A DNA stretch of 64,000 nt. Source: Serratia quinivorans. GTDB taxonomy: Bacteria; Pseudomonadota; Gammaproteobacteria; Enterobacterales; Enterobacteriaceae. The translations under genes and the position numbers were made by a program. This document shows, one piece after another, positions 45,662 to 55,076 of this stretch (positions are counted from its first letter, which is position 1; every line of letters begins with the position of its first letter). The notes under the pieces were generated by a model. The model was given only the letters and a program-made list of their open reading frames with translations. It did not search any database and was not told the DNA's origin. The DNA lies in NCBI RefSeq assembly GCF_946227985.1, contig NZ_CAMKGL010000001.1:1302001-1366000 (forward strand). Reading direction: 5' to 3'.

Positions 45662-46942
45662 ATGAAACGATTGGTCCACCTGCACCACTATCGCGCCCTG
45701 CTGCGCCGCCTGTTTATCGCCATCTTTCTTGGTATTGCCGCTGCGTTGGTGGTCTGGCTGTTTCACCGTGCGATGCTCGGGCTGGAATGGTTACTGCTCG
45801 ATCATGGAGAAGGTAGCCTGGTGGCCGCCGCCGCCGCGTTGCCGGGCTGGCGCAGAGCGCTAACCCCGGCGTTGGGCGGGCTGGCGGCAGGCCTGCTGTT
45901 GTGGGTTTATCAGCGCTATCAGCACCAGCGGCAGGTTGCCCCCACTGACTATATGGAAGCAATTGAAACCGGTGATGGCCGCCTGGACGTCAGCGCCAGC
46001 CTGGTGAAATGTCTGGCCTCACTGCTGGTGGTCTCCAGTGGCAGCGCTATCGGCCGCGAAGGCGCGATGATCCTGTTGGCGGCACTGGTCGGTTCGGTCT
46101 TTGCCCAGCGCTTCACCCATGAGAAAGAGTGGAAACTGTGGGTGGCCTGCGGAGCCGCAGCCGGTATGGCCAGCGCTTATCATGCCCCACTGGCCGGCAG
46201 TCTGTTTATCGCCGAAATTCTGTTTGGCACACTGATGCTGGCCTCGCTGGGGCCGGTGGTGATTGCCGCCGTCAGCGCCCTGCTGGTAACCAATTTGCTC
46301 AACGGCGGTCAGGCACCGCTGTATCTGGTAGAACCGCTACCTGCGCCCTGGCCGGTACAATATCTGTTGATGGCGCTACTCGGCGTTTTGGCTGGTGTCT
46401 GCGGCCCGTTGTTCCTGTGGGCGATGTCTTCTTCCGGTCGCGCATTCCGTTCGCTACGGCTAAAACCGCCGCTGCAATTGGCGCTGGGTGGGTTGATTGT
46501 CGGGCTGCTGTCGCTGCTGTTTCCTGAGGTGTGGGGCAATGGCTACAGTGTGGTGCAGTCGTTGCTCAGTGCGCCGCCCGGCGTATTGCTGGTTGGTGCC
46601 ATTCTGATCTGCAAGTTGCTGGCGGTGCTCGCCAGCAGTGGCTCCGGGGCGCCTGGCGGTGTGTTCACGCCAACGCTGTTTGTCGGGGCGGCGCTCGGCT
46701 CGGTGGTTGGGCAATTCTGCGCCATCTGGCCGGAGCTGGGCAGTGCGGTGCCGATTTTGATGGCGTTAACCGGCATGGCAACGCTGTTGGCGGCCACCAC
46801 CCACGCGCCCATTATGGCTGCGCTGATGGTGTTCGAAATGACCGGTGAATATACCCTGCTACCGGGTATTCTGTTGGCCTGTGTGATCGCCACCACCGTC
46901 TCACGCGGTTTACGTTCGGTATCGGTCTATCACAATGCCTAA
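45662..46942 (+). CDS. clcB: ClC-type voltage-gated chloride channel/antiporter
   Basis: 426 residues, collinear with E. coli ClcB (418). Ion-path motifs: [12 protein letters not shown] (about 119-130), [19 protein letters not shown] and [15 protein letters not shown]. ClcB lacks the Pro of the usual GREGP motif in E. coli too, so this is not a defect. Inner-membrane chloride movement, linked to acid resistance in E. coli. Its stop codon overlaps that of convergent bioD2. Confidence 0.92.
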   Translation: MKRLVHLHHYRALLRRLFIAIFLGIAAALVVWLFHRAMLGLEWLLLDHGEGSLVAAAAALPGWRRALTPALGGLAAGLLLWVYQRYQHQRQVAPTDYMEAIETGDGRLDVSASLVKCLASLLVVSSGSAIGREGAMILLAALVGSVFAQRFTHEKEWKLWVACGAAAGMASAYHAPLAGSLFIAEILFGTLMLASLGPVVIAAVSALLVTNLLNGGQAPLYLVEPLPAPWPVQYLLMALLGVLAGVCGPLFLWAMSSSGRAFRSLRLKPPLQLALGGLIVGLLSLLFPEVWGNGYSVVQSLLSAPPGVLLVGAILICKLLAVLASSGSGAPGGVFTPTLFVGAALGSVVGQFCAIWPELGSAVPILMALTGMATLLAATTHAPIMAALMVFEMTGEYTLLPGILLACVIATTVSRGLRSVSVYHNA

Positions 46943-47610
46943 CGGTTTAGCAGTGGCGATATATCCAGATAACGCGCCAGTTCACGCTGTTCGGCGCGTG
47001 GCAGATAAGGAATTTCACCCAGCAGCGGCGCAGGAATGCGTTGCTGCATCGCATCGATAGTTTCGGCGTAGTGTGCCAGCCCAGGATTGATGCGGTTCGC
47101 GACCCAACCCAGCAGCGGCAAGCCGTCATTGATGATCGCCTGCGCCGTTAATAAAGCGTGGCTGACGCAGCCCAGTTTGATCCCCACCACCAAAACCACC
47201 GGCAGTTGTTCCTGAATGACCCATTCGGCGTAAGGCCGCATATCGTTCATCAACACGCGCCAGCCGCCACTCCCTTCTACCACCACGGTATCGGCTTTGG
47301 TGGACAAATGTTGTAGCCCACTGCTCATCACGCCGTAGTTGATATCCTTGGTAGGCTGCGCGTGAAAGACTTCTTCCAGACAGGTAATGGGATTAATTTC
47401 CTGGTACGACAGCGGCAGGGTCGAAGATGCCTGCAACACCAAAGCGTCTTTATTGCGAAGGCCTTCGCTGGTTTCCTGACAGCGCGCAGCGACAGGTTTG
47501 TAGCCGGCCACTGAACGGCCCTGCGCAGCAAGCGCCTGTAATAATGCGCGGGAAACCACGGTTTTACCGACATCGGTATCCGTACCTGTAACAAATAAAC
47601 GCGTTAACAT
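46939..47610 (-). CDS. bioD2: Dethiobiotin synthetase paralogue
   Basis: 223 residues. P-loop [19 protein letters not shown] at the N-terminus and [14 protein letters not shown] (switch region). ATP-dependent carboxylation of 7,8-diaminopelargonate to dethiobiotin is the family reaction. This is the copy next to mlc in E. coli (YnfK), not the bio-operon copy. The stop TAG overlaps the clcB TAA on the other strand. Confidence 0.9.
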   Translation of the reverse strand: MLTRLFVTGTDTDVGKTVVSRALLQALAAQGRSVAGYKPVAARCQETSEGLRNKDALVLQASSTLPLSYQEINPITCLEEVFHAQPTKDINYGVMSSGLQHLSTKADTVVVEGSGGWRVLMNDMRPYAEWVIQEQLPVVLVVGIKLGCVSHALLTAQAIINDGLPLLGWVANRINPGLAHYAETIDAMQQRIPAPLLGEIPYLPRAEQRELARYLDISPLLNR

Positions 47611-47641
47611 GAATTAATTGCCCCGAGATGCAGCGTTAACC

Positions 47642-47668
47642 AAAAAAGTCGCCAAGAATGTGGCGAAA
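47642..47668 (-). terminator. Terminator after mlc
   Basis: On the minus strand TCGCCA and TGGCGA form a stem followed by CTTTTTTGG. It lies between the mlc stop and the bioD2 start, so the two genes are probably separate transcripts. Confidence 0.65.
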
Positions 47669-47762
47669 ACGACGAACGGGAAAAGTCTAGAGGATGCCGG
47701 GGGGACGGGGCTTGAGGTAGCTCAACCTTTTGTCGTTAAACGATAAGAATTACTGATTGATG

Positions 47763-48980
47763 TCAGCCTTGCAGCAACTGCACCAGTAGCGAACCGTTGT
47801 ATAACGCTTCTTTCACCAGTGCCGCGCCAGGCATGGTGCCTTTATTGAAAAACTGAGTGGACTCCACCTGAACCTGCTCACTGTAGGCCGGGAGCGACTG
47901 CTGACGAATACAGGAGGCAATGGCCGGATGCAGAATTTCTGCCGCCCGGTTCAGCGGGGAACCGACCAGGATTTTTTCCGGATTGAACAGATTAACCATG
48001 ATCGCCAGAATGCGGCCCACGCTGTGTCCCACTCCAAGGATAATGTCTTTCGCCAGCTGGTCGCCCGCCAGCGCCGCATCGCATAAAGACTCGACCGTCA
48101 GCGGTGCATCGTGCAGGCTGGAACTCATTGAACTGCCGAGACGCGCACGGGCAATTTCCAGCATATTCTCGATGCTGGCGACGGTTTCCAGGCAACCATG
48201 ATTGCCGCAGTAACAGCGTTTGCCGTAAGGATCGACCTGAGTATGGCCAATCTCGACCACGCTGCGGCTACCGGCATGCAGCACCCTGCCACCGGTGATC
48301 ACCCCAGCGCCAACGTTGTGGTCGATCACCACCTGAATCACGTTTTGGCTGCCGCGCGATGCACCGTATAAGGCTTCGGCCATGGTCCAGGCGCTGATGT
48401 CGTGCTGCAAATAGACCGGCAGACCGGTACGCGTTTCCAGCGCCGGGCCTAACGGCATATCTTCGACGTCGTAAAACGGCATGCGGTGCACCACGCCGGA
48501 AATTGCGTCAACCATGCCCGGCAGCGTAATGGCGATCGCCGTCAGCCGTTCAAGCTTGCTTTGATGACGGATAAAGAACTGGTCAACCTCAGCAAGAATG
48601 CGTTTTAACAGTGGGTCGGGGTGTTCAGCGGCCAGTGGCAACAACTCTTCCACCACCAGTTTGCTGCTGATATCGCGCAGCGCCAGGGTAATGGTGCCAC
48701 GGCTGATGCGGGCGGAAAGGTAGTGCCAGGCTTCGGTGTCCAGCACCAGCCCAACCGCCGGACGGCCACGGCTGCCGACTTCCTGGAACTCGGTTTCTTT
48801 AACCAGATGGGCTTCCAGCAGTTCGCGTACGATTTTGGTGATACTGGCGGGGGCGAGCTGCGCCCGTTTTGACAGTTCGATGCGCGAAATTGGGCCCAGT
48901 TGATCGATTAACCGATAAACTGCCCCTGCATTTGTTTGCTTGATTTGATCGATATGCCCAGGCTGCCCAACCGCAATCAC
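47763..48980 (-). CDS. mlc: Mlc, ROK-family repressor of sugar PTS genes
   Basis: 405 residues starting at GTG 48980 (AGGAG upstream); E. coli Mlc also starts with GTG. The N-terminal PGHIDQIKQTNAGAVYRLID and helix-turn-helix APASITKIVRELLEAHLV match E. coli closely. The zinc motif CYCGNHGCLE and IGHTQVDPYGKRCY are present. Represses ptsG, manXYZ, malT and others in the absence of glucose and is sequestered by EIIBC-Glc. Neighbours bioD2 and ynfL are as in E. coli. Confidence 0.94.
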   Translation of the reverse strand: MIAVGQPGHIDQIKQTNAGAVYRLIDQLGPISRIELSKRAQLAPASITKIVRELLEAHLVKETEFQEVGSRGRPAVGLVLDTEAWHYLSARISRGTITLALRDISSKLVVEELLPLAAEHPDPLLKRILAEVDQFFIRHQSKLERLTAIAITLPGMVDAISGVVHRMPFYDVEDMPLGPALETRTGLPVYLQHDISAWTMAEALYGASRGSQNVIQVVIDHNVGAGVITGGRVLHAGSRSVVEIGHTQVDPYGKRCYCGNHGCLETVASIENMLEIARARLGSSMSSSLHDAPLTVESLCDAALAGDQLAKDIILGVGHSVGRILAIMVNLFNPEKILVGSPLNRAAEILHPAIASCIRQQSLPAYSEQVQVESTQFFNKGTMPGAALVKEALYNGSLLVQLLQG

Positions 48981-49138
48981 AAACCTGCTCCTACTATTTT
49001 TCGCGCTTCTAAATAAAGACTATCGGCTATGGTGGGGCTTTTGTAATACAGCGTCAACTATTTGATTCGTTATGTGATTTGCTGCACAAATTCACCCCGC
49101 TTTCACTGCGGATTGCGTTTTATTTGCCCAGTTGGCTT

Positions 49139-50029
49139 TCAGGGCAACAGCAACGCCATCAGGGATTTGGCCGCTGCCGTCAGGGGGCGTTGACGATGAT
49201 GCACCAACCAAACTTCGGTCATCGCCTCAGGTTCCGCCAGCGGTAAATATTGCACGCCGTCGATTTTAACCCGCGCGAAAGACGCCGGCAGAATCGAGAT
49301 GCCCAATCCGGAGGAGACCAGGCCGATAATGGTCATCGCCTCGCCGACTTCCTGGGTGATATAAGGGGTGATCCCCGCTTTGGCCAGCAGCGCCAAGATC
49401 TCGTCATGCAGCGCGGTTCCCACTTCACGCGAGAAAAAAACAAAGGGTTCTTCCGCCAGATGTTGGAAGCGCAGCGTACCGGGTGCCACATGGGTTAACG
49501 GGTGCCCTTCCGGCACCACCGCCACCAAGGGTTCACACAGTAAAAGCTGATGCTTTAACACGTCCGGTAAGCGCGTGTTGCGCATCACGCCCAGATCCAG
49601 CTCGCCATTAAGTAAGGGTTCGATCTGCTGCTTGGTGTTCACTTCGCGCATCTTGATGTGCACCTGTGAGTGCTGCTGACGAAAAGCTCGCAGGCTGCGC
49701 GATACCACGCTGATAAAGGGGGCCGAAGAGGTGAAACCTATGGTCAATTCGCCCAGTTCACCGCGTTCCAACCGCGCCGCTTTCTCGGCAGCGCGACTCA
49801 CCTGATCGAGCACCTGATAGGCCTCTTTCAGAAACATTTCGCCCGCCTGCGTCAGGCTGACATTGCGGTTATTGCGCGCCAGCAGGCGTGCGCCGACCAT
49901 GTCCTCCAGCGCCTGGATCTGCTGGCTGAGCGGTGGCTGGGAGATGCGCAGACGTTCTGCGGCACGACCAAAATGCAACTCTTCCGCCACGGCGACAAAA
50001 TAACGCAGATGCCTCAATTCAATATTCAT
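49139..50029 (-). CDS. ynfL: LysR-family regulator
   Basis: 296 residues. N-terminal helix-turn-helix MNIELRHLRYFVAVAEELHFGRAAERLRISQPPLSQQI, then a periplasmic-binding-like effector domain (about 90-296). Divergent from the MFS gene ynfM across 115 bp, as in E. coli, and presumably its regulator. Effector unknown. Confidence 0.87.
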   Translation of the reverse strand: MNIELRHLRYFVAVAEELHFGRAAERLRISQPPLSQQIQALEDMVGARLLARNNRNVSLTQAGEMFLKEAYQVLDQVSRAAEKAARLERGELGELTIGFTSSAPFISVVSRSLRAFRQQHSQVHIKMREVNTKQQIEPLLNGELDLGVMRNTRLPDVLKHQLLLCEPLVAVVPEGHPLTHVAPGTLRFQHLAEEPFVFFSREVGTALHDEILALLAKAGITPYITQEVGEAMTIIGLVSSGLGISILPASFARVKIDGVQYLPLAEPEAMTEVWLVHHRQRPLTAAAKSLMALLLP

Positions 50030-50144
50030 ACTTTAAACATCTCAATTTTAATTATTAATATATTAGACAAAAAACTGCCCTCTCCCTATGATTTTGTTAA
50101 CCAAAGATGTGCTTGTTTAACCCCATGTTCGGTAAGGAAAGACT

Positions 50145-51440
50145 GTGACAACCCCTGTGCGTTCTGCGGCCGGTATGCCGTCGACGCTGGCCGCCAACGA
50201 CGATGCGGCTGCTGCGCCAAAAACCCGACGCTCCACCCTTAACAAACTTCCCTACATCGAACGCGGAACGCCGCAGTTTATGCGCGTCACTTTGGCGTTG
50301 TTTTCCGCCGGTCTGGCTACTTTCGCCTTGCTGTATTGCGTGCAACCGATCCTGCCGGTTCTGTCTCAGGACTTCGGCATCTCCCCGGCGGAAAGCAGCC
50401 TGTCGCTGTCGGTTTCCACCGGGCTATTGGCGATCGGTCTGATGTTTACCGGCCCGCTGTCCGACGCCATCGGCCGTAAATCAGTGATGGTGGTGGCGCT
50501 GCTGCTGGCGGCTATTTGCACCCTGATTTGTGCCTTTATGACCAGTTGGCATGGCATTCTGCTGATGCGCGCGCTGATAGGCCTTTCACTCAGTGGCGTC
50601 GCCGCCGTTGGCATGACCTACCTGAGTGAAGAAATCCATCCCAGCTTTGTCGCCTTTTCGATGGGGCTGTATATCAGCGGTAACTCCATCGGCGGCATGA
50701 GCGGCCGCCTGGTGACGGGGGTACTGACCGACTTCTTCTCCTGGCGGGTATCGCTGGCGGTGATTGGCCTGTTCGCGCTGGGCGCTGCCTGCATGTTTTG
50801 GCGTATATTGCCCGAATCAAAACATTTTCGTGCCAGTTCGTTGCGCCCGCGCACCCTGCTGATTAACTTCCGCCTGCATTGGCATGACAAAGGCTTACCA
50901 CTGCTGTTTGCCGAAGGTTTTCTGCTGATGGGCAGCTTTGTCACCATGTTCAACTATATCGGCTACCGCTTGCTGTCGGATCCTTATCACCTCAGCCAGG
51001 CGATAGTCGGTCTGCTGTCGGTGGTATACCTGACCGGTTCCTACAGCTCCCCCAAGGCCGGTGCCATGACCTCCCGTTTTGGTCGTGGGCCGGTACTGTT
51101 GGCGTCGACCCTGATTATGCTGATCGGGATCCTGATTACCGCCCTGGCACCGGTAGCGGTTATTTTTATCGGCATGATGCTGTTCACCGCCGGTTTCTTT
51201 GCTGCCCATTCGGTTGCCAGCAGTTGGATTGGTCGCCGCGCGCGCCGCGCCAAGGGCCAGGCATCTTCACTTTACCTGTTCTGTTATTACGTGGGTTCCA
51301 GCGTCGCCGGTACCCTCGGCGGCGTGTTCTGGCACAGTTTCGGCTGGAATGGCGTGGTGGCCTTTATCAGCATGATGCTGTTGTTGGCCCTGTTGGTCGT
51401 GCATTACCTGAAGAAACTGCCGGAAGCGGCCCGCGTTTAA
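50145..51440 (+). CDS. ynfM: MFS transporter YnfM
   Basis: 431 residues starting at GTG 50145 (AAGGAAAG upstream). Very close to E. coli YnfM from IERGTPQFMRVTLALFSAGL onward, with YLSEEIHPSFVAFSMGLY and GFFAAHSVASSWIG. Twelve helices; arabinose-efflux-like family, substrate unknown. The first 40 residues are low-complexity and differ from E. coli. Directly upstream of the Ter site and tus. Confidence 0.9.
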   Translation: MTTPVRSAAGMPSTLAANDDAAAAPKTRRSTLNKLPYIERGTPQFMRVTLALFSAGLATFALLYCVQPILPVLSQDFGISPAESSLSLSVSTGLLAIGLMFTGPLSDAIGRKSVMVVALLLAAICTLICAFMTSWHGILLMRALIGLSLSGVAAVGMTYLSEEIHPSFVAFSMGLYISGNSIGGMSGRLVTGVLTDFFSWRVSLAVIGLFALGAACMFWRILPESKHFRASSLRPRTLLINFRLHWHDKGLPLLFAEGFLLMGSFVTMFNYIGYRLLSDPYHLSQAIVGLLSVVYLTGSYSSPKAGAMTSRFGRGPVLLASTLIMLIGILITALAPVAVIFIGMMLFTAGFFAAHSVASSWIGRRARRAKGQASSLYLFCYYVGSSVAGTLGGVFWHSFGWNGVVAFISMMLLLALLVVHYLKKLPEAARV

Positions 51441-51551
51441 CCCCTGCTTACCGCCTGCCTCTTGTGCAGGCGTAAAACCTCTGCCAGGCTGGACCACGCG
51501 GTATTCCTGCTCACACCGCTGCTGATGTTGCCCTTTCGTTTGCGCCTCTCT

Positions 51552-51574
51552 TATTGTATGTTGTAACTAAAATA
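51552..51574 (+). other. Replication terminator (Ter) site, TerB-like
   Basis: TGTATGTTGTAACTAAA at 51555-51571 matches the E. coli Ter core (AGTATGTTGTAACTAAA) at 16 of 17 positions, including the G at 51556 that pairs with the critical C6. It lies 14 bp before the tus start, as TerB does, so Tus should autoregulate. By the known polarity, forks moving toward higher coordinates would be stopped here, while forks from the tus side would pass. Confidence 0.92.
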
Positions 51575-51584
51575 GGAGTGTGTG

Positions 51585-52523
51585 ATGGATAAATACGGTT
51601 TAATAGGTAGGATGAATGCTTGCTTCAGCGAACTGGAACAGGCACTGACGGGCCTCCACCAGCAGATCCAGCCATTGCGCCTGCTGGCAGGACGGGTGTT
51701 TAGCCTGCCCGAAATCGAGAAAGGCAAGGAGCATGACGCGGTGGCACAGATTGCCGTCGAACAGCATGTTGGCCTGGCCGCACGCGATTTGGCGCTGGAG
51801 CACTATCAGCGGCTGTTTATCCATCACAACAAGCACAACGTCAGTAGCAAAGCGGCAGTGCGCCTGCCCGGTGTGATTTGCCTGGCGGTGGAACAGCCAG
51901 AATACCTGGCGCTGCAACAGCAAATTGCCCTGATTAACCGGCTGAAGGCCGAGCTGGAGCAAATTATCACCGTCGACTCCGGCCTGGCACCAGAGCAACG
52001 CTTTGACTTTGTCCACACTCACCTGCATGGCTTAATCACCCTTAGCGCCTATCGTACCCTCACCCTTGTAACCAATCCGGATTCGGTGCGTTTTGGCTGG
52101 GCCAACAAGCATATTATCAAGAACGTGAAACGCGACGATATTCTGGCTCAATTGGAAAAAAGCCTGAAGGCAGGACGCGCGGTACCACCACATAATCGCG
52201 AGCAGTGGGCCGAACTGGTCAGCCGAGAGATCGACGACGTCAACCGCCTGCCACAGCAGGCAGTGCTGAAAATCAAACGGCCGGTAAAAGTGCAACCCAT
52301 CGCCCGGGTGTGGTATCAGCCGCAGCAAAAACAGGTGCAACACCCCTGCCCACTGCCACTGATTGCCCTGTGCCAGGTAGAAAACGGCGCTCAGGTGCCA
52401 AAAATTGGCGAATTGCTCAATTACGACGCCGCGGCGGTCAAACATAAATACAAACCCGATGCCAGACCGCTGCGGCTGCTGGTCAAACGGCTGCATTTAT
52501 ATACCGACGTTCCTACTCGCTGA
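51585..52523 (+). CDS. tus: DNA replication terminus site-binding protein Tus
   Basis: 312 residues from ATG 51585 (AGGAG at 51573-51577, touching the Ter site; GTG 51582 is less likely). E. coli Tus has 309. Conserved blocks include SSKAAVRLPGVICL, RFGWANKHIIKN, LAQLEKSLKAGR, LKIKRPVKVQPIARVWY and GELLNYDAAAVKHKYKP, covering the DNA-contacting strands. Binds Ter as a monomer and blocks forks in one direction by trapping DnaB and locking C6. Convergent with fumC. Confidence 0.95.
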   Translation: MDKYGLIGRMNACFSELEQALTGLHQQIQPLRLLAGRVFSLPEIEKGKEHDAVAQIAVEQHVGLAARDLALEHYQRLFIHHNKHNVSSKAAVRLPGVICLAVEQPEYLALQQQIALINRLKAELEQIITVDSGLAPEQRFDFVHTHLHGLITLSAYRTLTLVTNPDSVRFGWANKHIIKNVKRDDILAQLEKSLKAGRAVPPHNREQWAELVSREIDDVNRLPQQAVLKIKRPVKVQPIARVWYQPQQKQVQHPCPLPLIALCQVENGAQVPKIGELLNYDAAAVKHKYKPDARPLRLLVKRLHLYTDVPTR

Positions 52524-52574
52524 GGCTGTACACCCGCAGACGATGAACATCCGGCTCCAGGCATTTCTCTCAAT

Positions 52575-52604
52575 AAAAAAGGCTTACCTCAAGTAAGCCC
52601 TTTG
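52575..52604. terminator. Terminator between tus and fumC
   Basis: GGCTTAC, CTCAA, GTAAGCC: a 7-bp stem. The A run before it (52575-52580) gives a U tract for the minus-strand fumC transcript, and CTTTG follows on the plus strand for tus. Confidence 0.75.
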
Positions 52605-52620
52605 CTACCGGTGCTATCAA

Positions 52621-54018
52621 TTACTTCTTCATGCTGCCGACCATATCTTCCGGGCGCACCCACAGGTCGAATTCCTCTTCGGTCAGGTAGCCCAGCTTCA
52701 GCGCCGAGGCTTTCAGCGTCAGGCCTTCCTTGTGCGCTTTCTTGGCGATTTCTGCCGCTTTGTCATAACCAATATGGGTATTGAGCGCGGTCACCAGCAT
52801 CAGTGACTCATTCAGCAACTGGCTGATACGGTCACGGTTAGGTTCGATGCCCACCGCACAGTGCTCATTAAAGCCCTGCATACCGTCGGCCAGCAGGCGA
52901 ATGGACTGTAAATAGTTGTGGATCACCATCGGTCGGAACACGTTTAACTCAAAGTTGCCGGAAGCGCCGCCGATATTCACCGCGACGTCGTTGCCCAGCA
53001 CCTGCGCGCACAGCATGGTCATCGCTTCGCACTGGGTTGGGTTGACCTTGCCCGGCATGATGGAACTGCCCGGTTCATTTTCCGGAATAGAAATTTCCCC
53101 AATGCCGCAACGCGGGCCGGAGGATAACCAGCGTACATCGTTGGCAATTTTCATCAGCGAAGCCGCCAGCCCTTTCAGCGCGCCGTGGCCGTGCACCAAC
53201 GCGTCGCAGGTGGCCAACGCTTCAAATTTATTGGGGGCGGTAACAAACGGCTGCCCGGTCAGGTCGGCCAGCGCTTTGGCAACGCGAACCGCGTATTCCG
53301 GATGGGTATTCAGCCCAGTCCCCACGGCGGTACCGCCCAACGCCAGTTCGCAGATATGCGGGATGCTGGCTTCAATGTGCTGCAGGTTATGCGCCAGCAT
53401 GGCTGCCCAACCGGAAATCTCCTGGCCGAGGGTCAGCGGGGTTGCGTCCTGCAAATGGGTGCGTCCAATTTTGACGATATCGCGGTAGGCCTCTGCCTTG
53501 TCGCTCAGGGTTTTATGCAGCACTTTCAGTTCGGGGATCAGATGCTCACGCACCGCGATCACCGCGGCTACATGCATCGCGGTCGGGAACACGTCGTTTG
53601 AACTCTGGCTCTTGTTGACGTCGTCGTTCGGGTGCACCCGACGTTCTTCGCCACGCACCCCGCCCAACAGCTCACTGGCGCGGTTGGCCAGCACTTCATT
53701 CATGTTCATGTTGGTCTGGGTACCGGAACCGGTTTGCCAAATCGACAAGGGGAATTCATTGGCATGCTGATCCGCCAGCACTTCATCGGCGGCGCTGATA
53801 ATGGCATTGGCACGCTCGGCAGGCAGTAAACCCAGGTCCATATTCACGCTGGCCGCCGCGCGTTTGGTCAACGCCAGCGCATGGAGCAAGGCGGTCGGCA
53901 TCTTTTCAGAAGAGATGCGGAAGTGCTCCAGAGAACGCTGAGTTTGCGCTCCCCATAGCCGATCGGCCGGCACTTCAATCGGTCCCATAGAGTCTTTTTC
54001 AATACGAACGACTGCCAT
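52621..54018 (-). CDS. fumC: Class II fumarase
   Basis: 465 residues from ATG 54018 (AAGGAG upstream). Iron-independent fumarase interconverting fumarate and malate. Signature [11 protein letters not shown] (with the catalytic loop Ser), [16 protein letters not shown] with the active-site His, and [11 protein letters not shown]. The class I gene fumA, next to fumC in E. coli, is not here; manA follows after a small secreted protein. It would also take the fumarate made by the nic pathway. Confidence 0.95.
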   Translation of the reverse strand: MAVVRIEKDSMGPIEVPADRLWGAQTQRSLEHFRISSEKMPTALLHALALTKRAAASVNMDLGLLPAERANAIISAADEVLADQHANEFPLSIWQTGSGTQTNMNMNEVLANRASELLGGVRGEERRVHPNDDVNKSQSSNDVFPTAMHVAAVIAVREHLIPELKVLHKTLSDKAEAYRDIVKIGRTHLQDATPLTLGQEISGWAAMLAHNLQHIEASIPHICELALGGTAVGTGLNTHPEYAVRVAKALADLTGQPFVTAPNKFEALATCDALVHGHGALKGLAASLMKIANDVRWLSSGPRCGIGEISIPENEPGSSIMPGKVNPTQCEAMTMLCAQVLGNDVAVNIGGASGNFELNVFRPMVIHNYLQSIRLLADGMQGFNEHCAVGIEPNRDRISQLLNESLMLVTALNTHIGYDKAAEIAKKAHKEGLTLKASALKLGYLTEEEFDLWVRPEDMVGSMKK

Positions 54019-54224
54019 CACGATCTCCTTAGTACAATTCCTAAAAATGTACGATTACGCCAACGCGCTCATGCCCGCCGGCACACCCCAACCAGTATAG
54101 TGACATAATAACTATTCGCATTAAGAGAGTTGGCTCACAGCACTTTTTCTCCATATGTCCCGTTTATTGTACGGCCATTATTGGCGGGTGAATTTTCTCG
54201 CTCCTCAAGATGAAAACAGGTAAT

Positions 54225-54246
54225 AAAAAAACGCCGCATGGCGCTC
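54225..54246 (-). terminator. Terminator after the Pro/Val-repeat protein gene
   Basis: On the minus strand AGCGCC, ATGC, GGCGTT is followed by a run of seven T. It lies about 25 bp past the stop of the small secreted protein gene. Confidence 0.7.
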
Positions 54247-54271
54247 TGATTATTTATTTTCAGTCAGAAGA

Positions 54272-54625
54272 TTAATGGTGATGTTGATTATAGGCATTAA
54301 TTCTCTGGTCCTGCAGATGATTGATTTCATCATAAGCGTCCTGACGTTCATTGTGGCGATAGACACCCGCCCCCACGGCACCGACAGCAGCGGCAACCGG
54401 GTGAGCAACCGGTGTTGCCACCACCGGCGCAGAATACACCGCGACGGGCACCGGCGTGACTACCACAGGTCGCGGTACTACCACCACCGGACGTGGAGCT
54501 ACTACCACCGGTCTTGGCACCACCACTGGTCGGGCCCCCCTATACCCATAGGCATGGGTGACCACCACGGCCGCATTGGCACCGGAAGTACAGATAAGCA
54601 GGGCCAGTAACAATTTTTTCATCAT
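54272..54625 (-). CDS. Small secreted protein with PRPVVV repeats
   Basis: 117 residues from ATG 54625, where MMKKLLLALLICTSGANA forms a signal peptide; the frame is open further upstream but without signal logic. The mature N-terminal half is a run of near-repeats of P-R-P-V-V-V (about 32-58), followed by an Ala/Val/Pro stretch and a polar tail RHNERQDAYDEINHLQDQRI ending in NQHHH. Probably periplasmic or surface-exposed. No family recognised; similar low-complexity Pro/Val proteins occur in enterobacteria with unknown roles. Confidence 0.65.
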   Translation of the reverse strand: MMKKLLLALLICTSGANAAVVVTHAYGYRGARPVVVPRPVVVAPRPVVVVPRPVVVTPVPVAVYSAPVVATPVAHPVAAAVGAVGAGVYRHNERQDAYDEINHLQDQRINAYNQHHH

Positions 54626-55076
54626 CGCCTCAACATTAATAATATTTAAATGGGTATATAGGCGAGCAACTGTATAGCGACATTTCCTATTAAATTTAGC
54701 TAGCCGTGTGGTTGCCAACAGAAACGAAATAATTATGATGAGAAAAATATTCAACCGGTAATAATTCAATGCGAAAAACACAGTTTGAAATATACGGCAG
54801 TGATATTGAACAAAATATTCAGACCTGCACTTTCCGCCAGAAGATATATTCAACGGCAAACTCACTGGCGTTTTTTTAAACGCTGTTTCGCCGGTAGTCG
54901 CCAAAGGCGCAATTGTGACGCAGGTTGCTATCACGTTATACTTTGCCGGCCTTGGGCCACTTGTTTGATCGCACCCCGCTTCTACGCCACCGTTCGCGTG
55001 TAGGATAAGGCGCACAAGGTTTTTAACAGTCAGCTACTACCGCCCCTGGCGGCGAACGCAAAGGATGTTTATCAAG
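54626..55076. other. Gene-free 451-bp gap before manA
   Basis: It holds the promoter of the small secreted protein on the minus strand and that of manA on the plus strand. The part next to the secreted-protein gene is AT-rich. I see no further gene or strong palindrome; a frame is open on the minus strand up to 55015 but reads as non-protein-like sequence. Confidence 0.5.

Noticed and set aside
54626-55015. N-terminal extension of the Pro/Val-repeat protein to 247 residues
   Set aside because: The signal peptide begins at the ATG at 54625; the upstream frame is AT-rich and lacks a start with a ribosome binding site.
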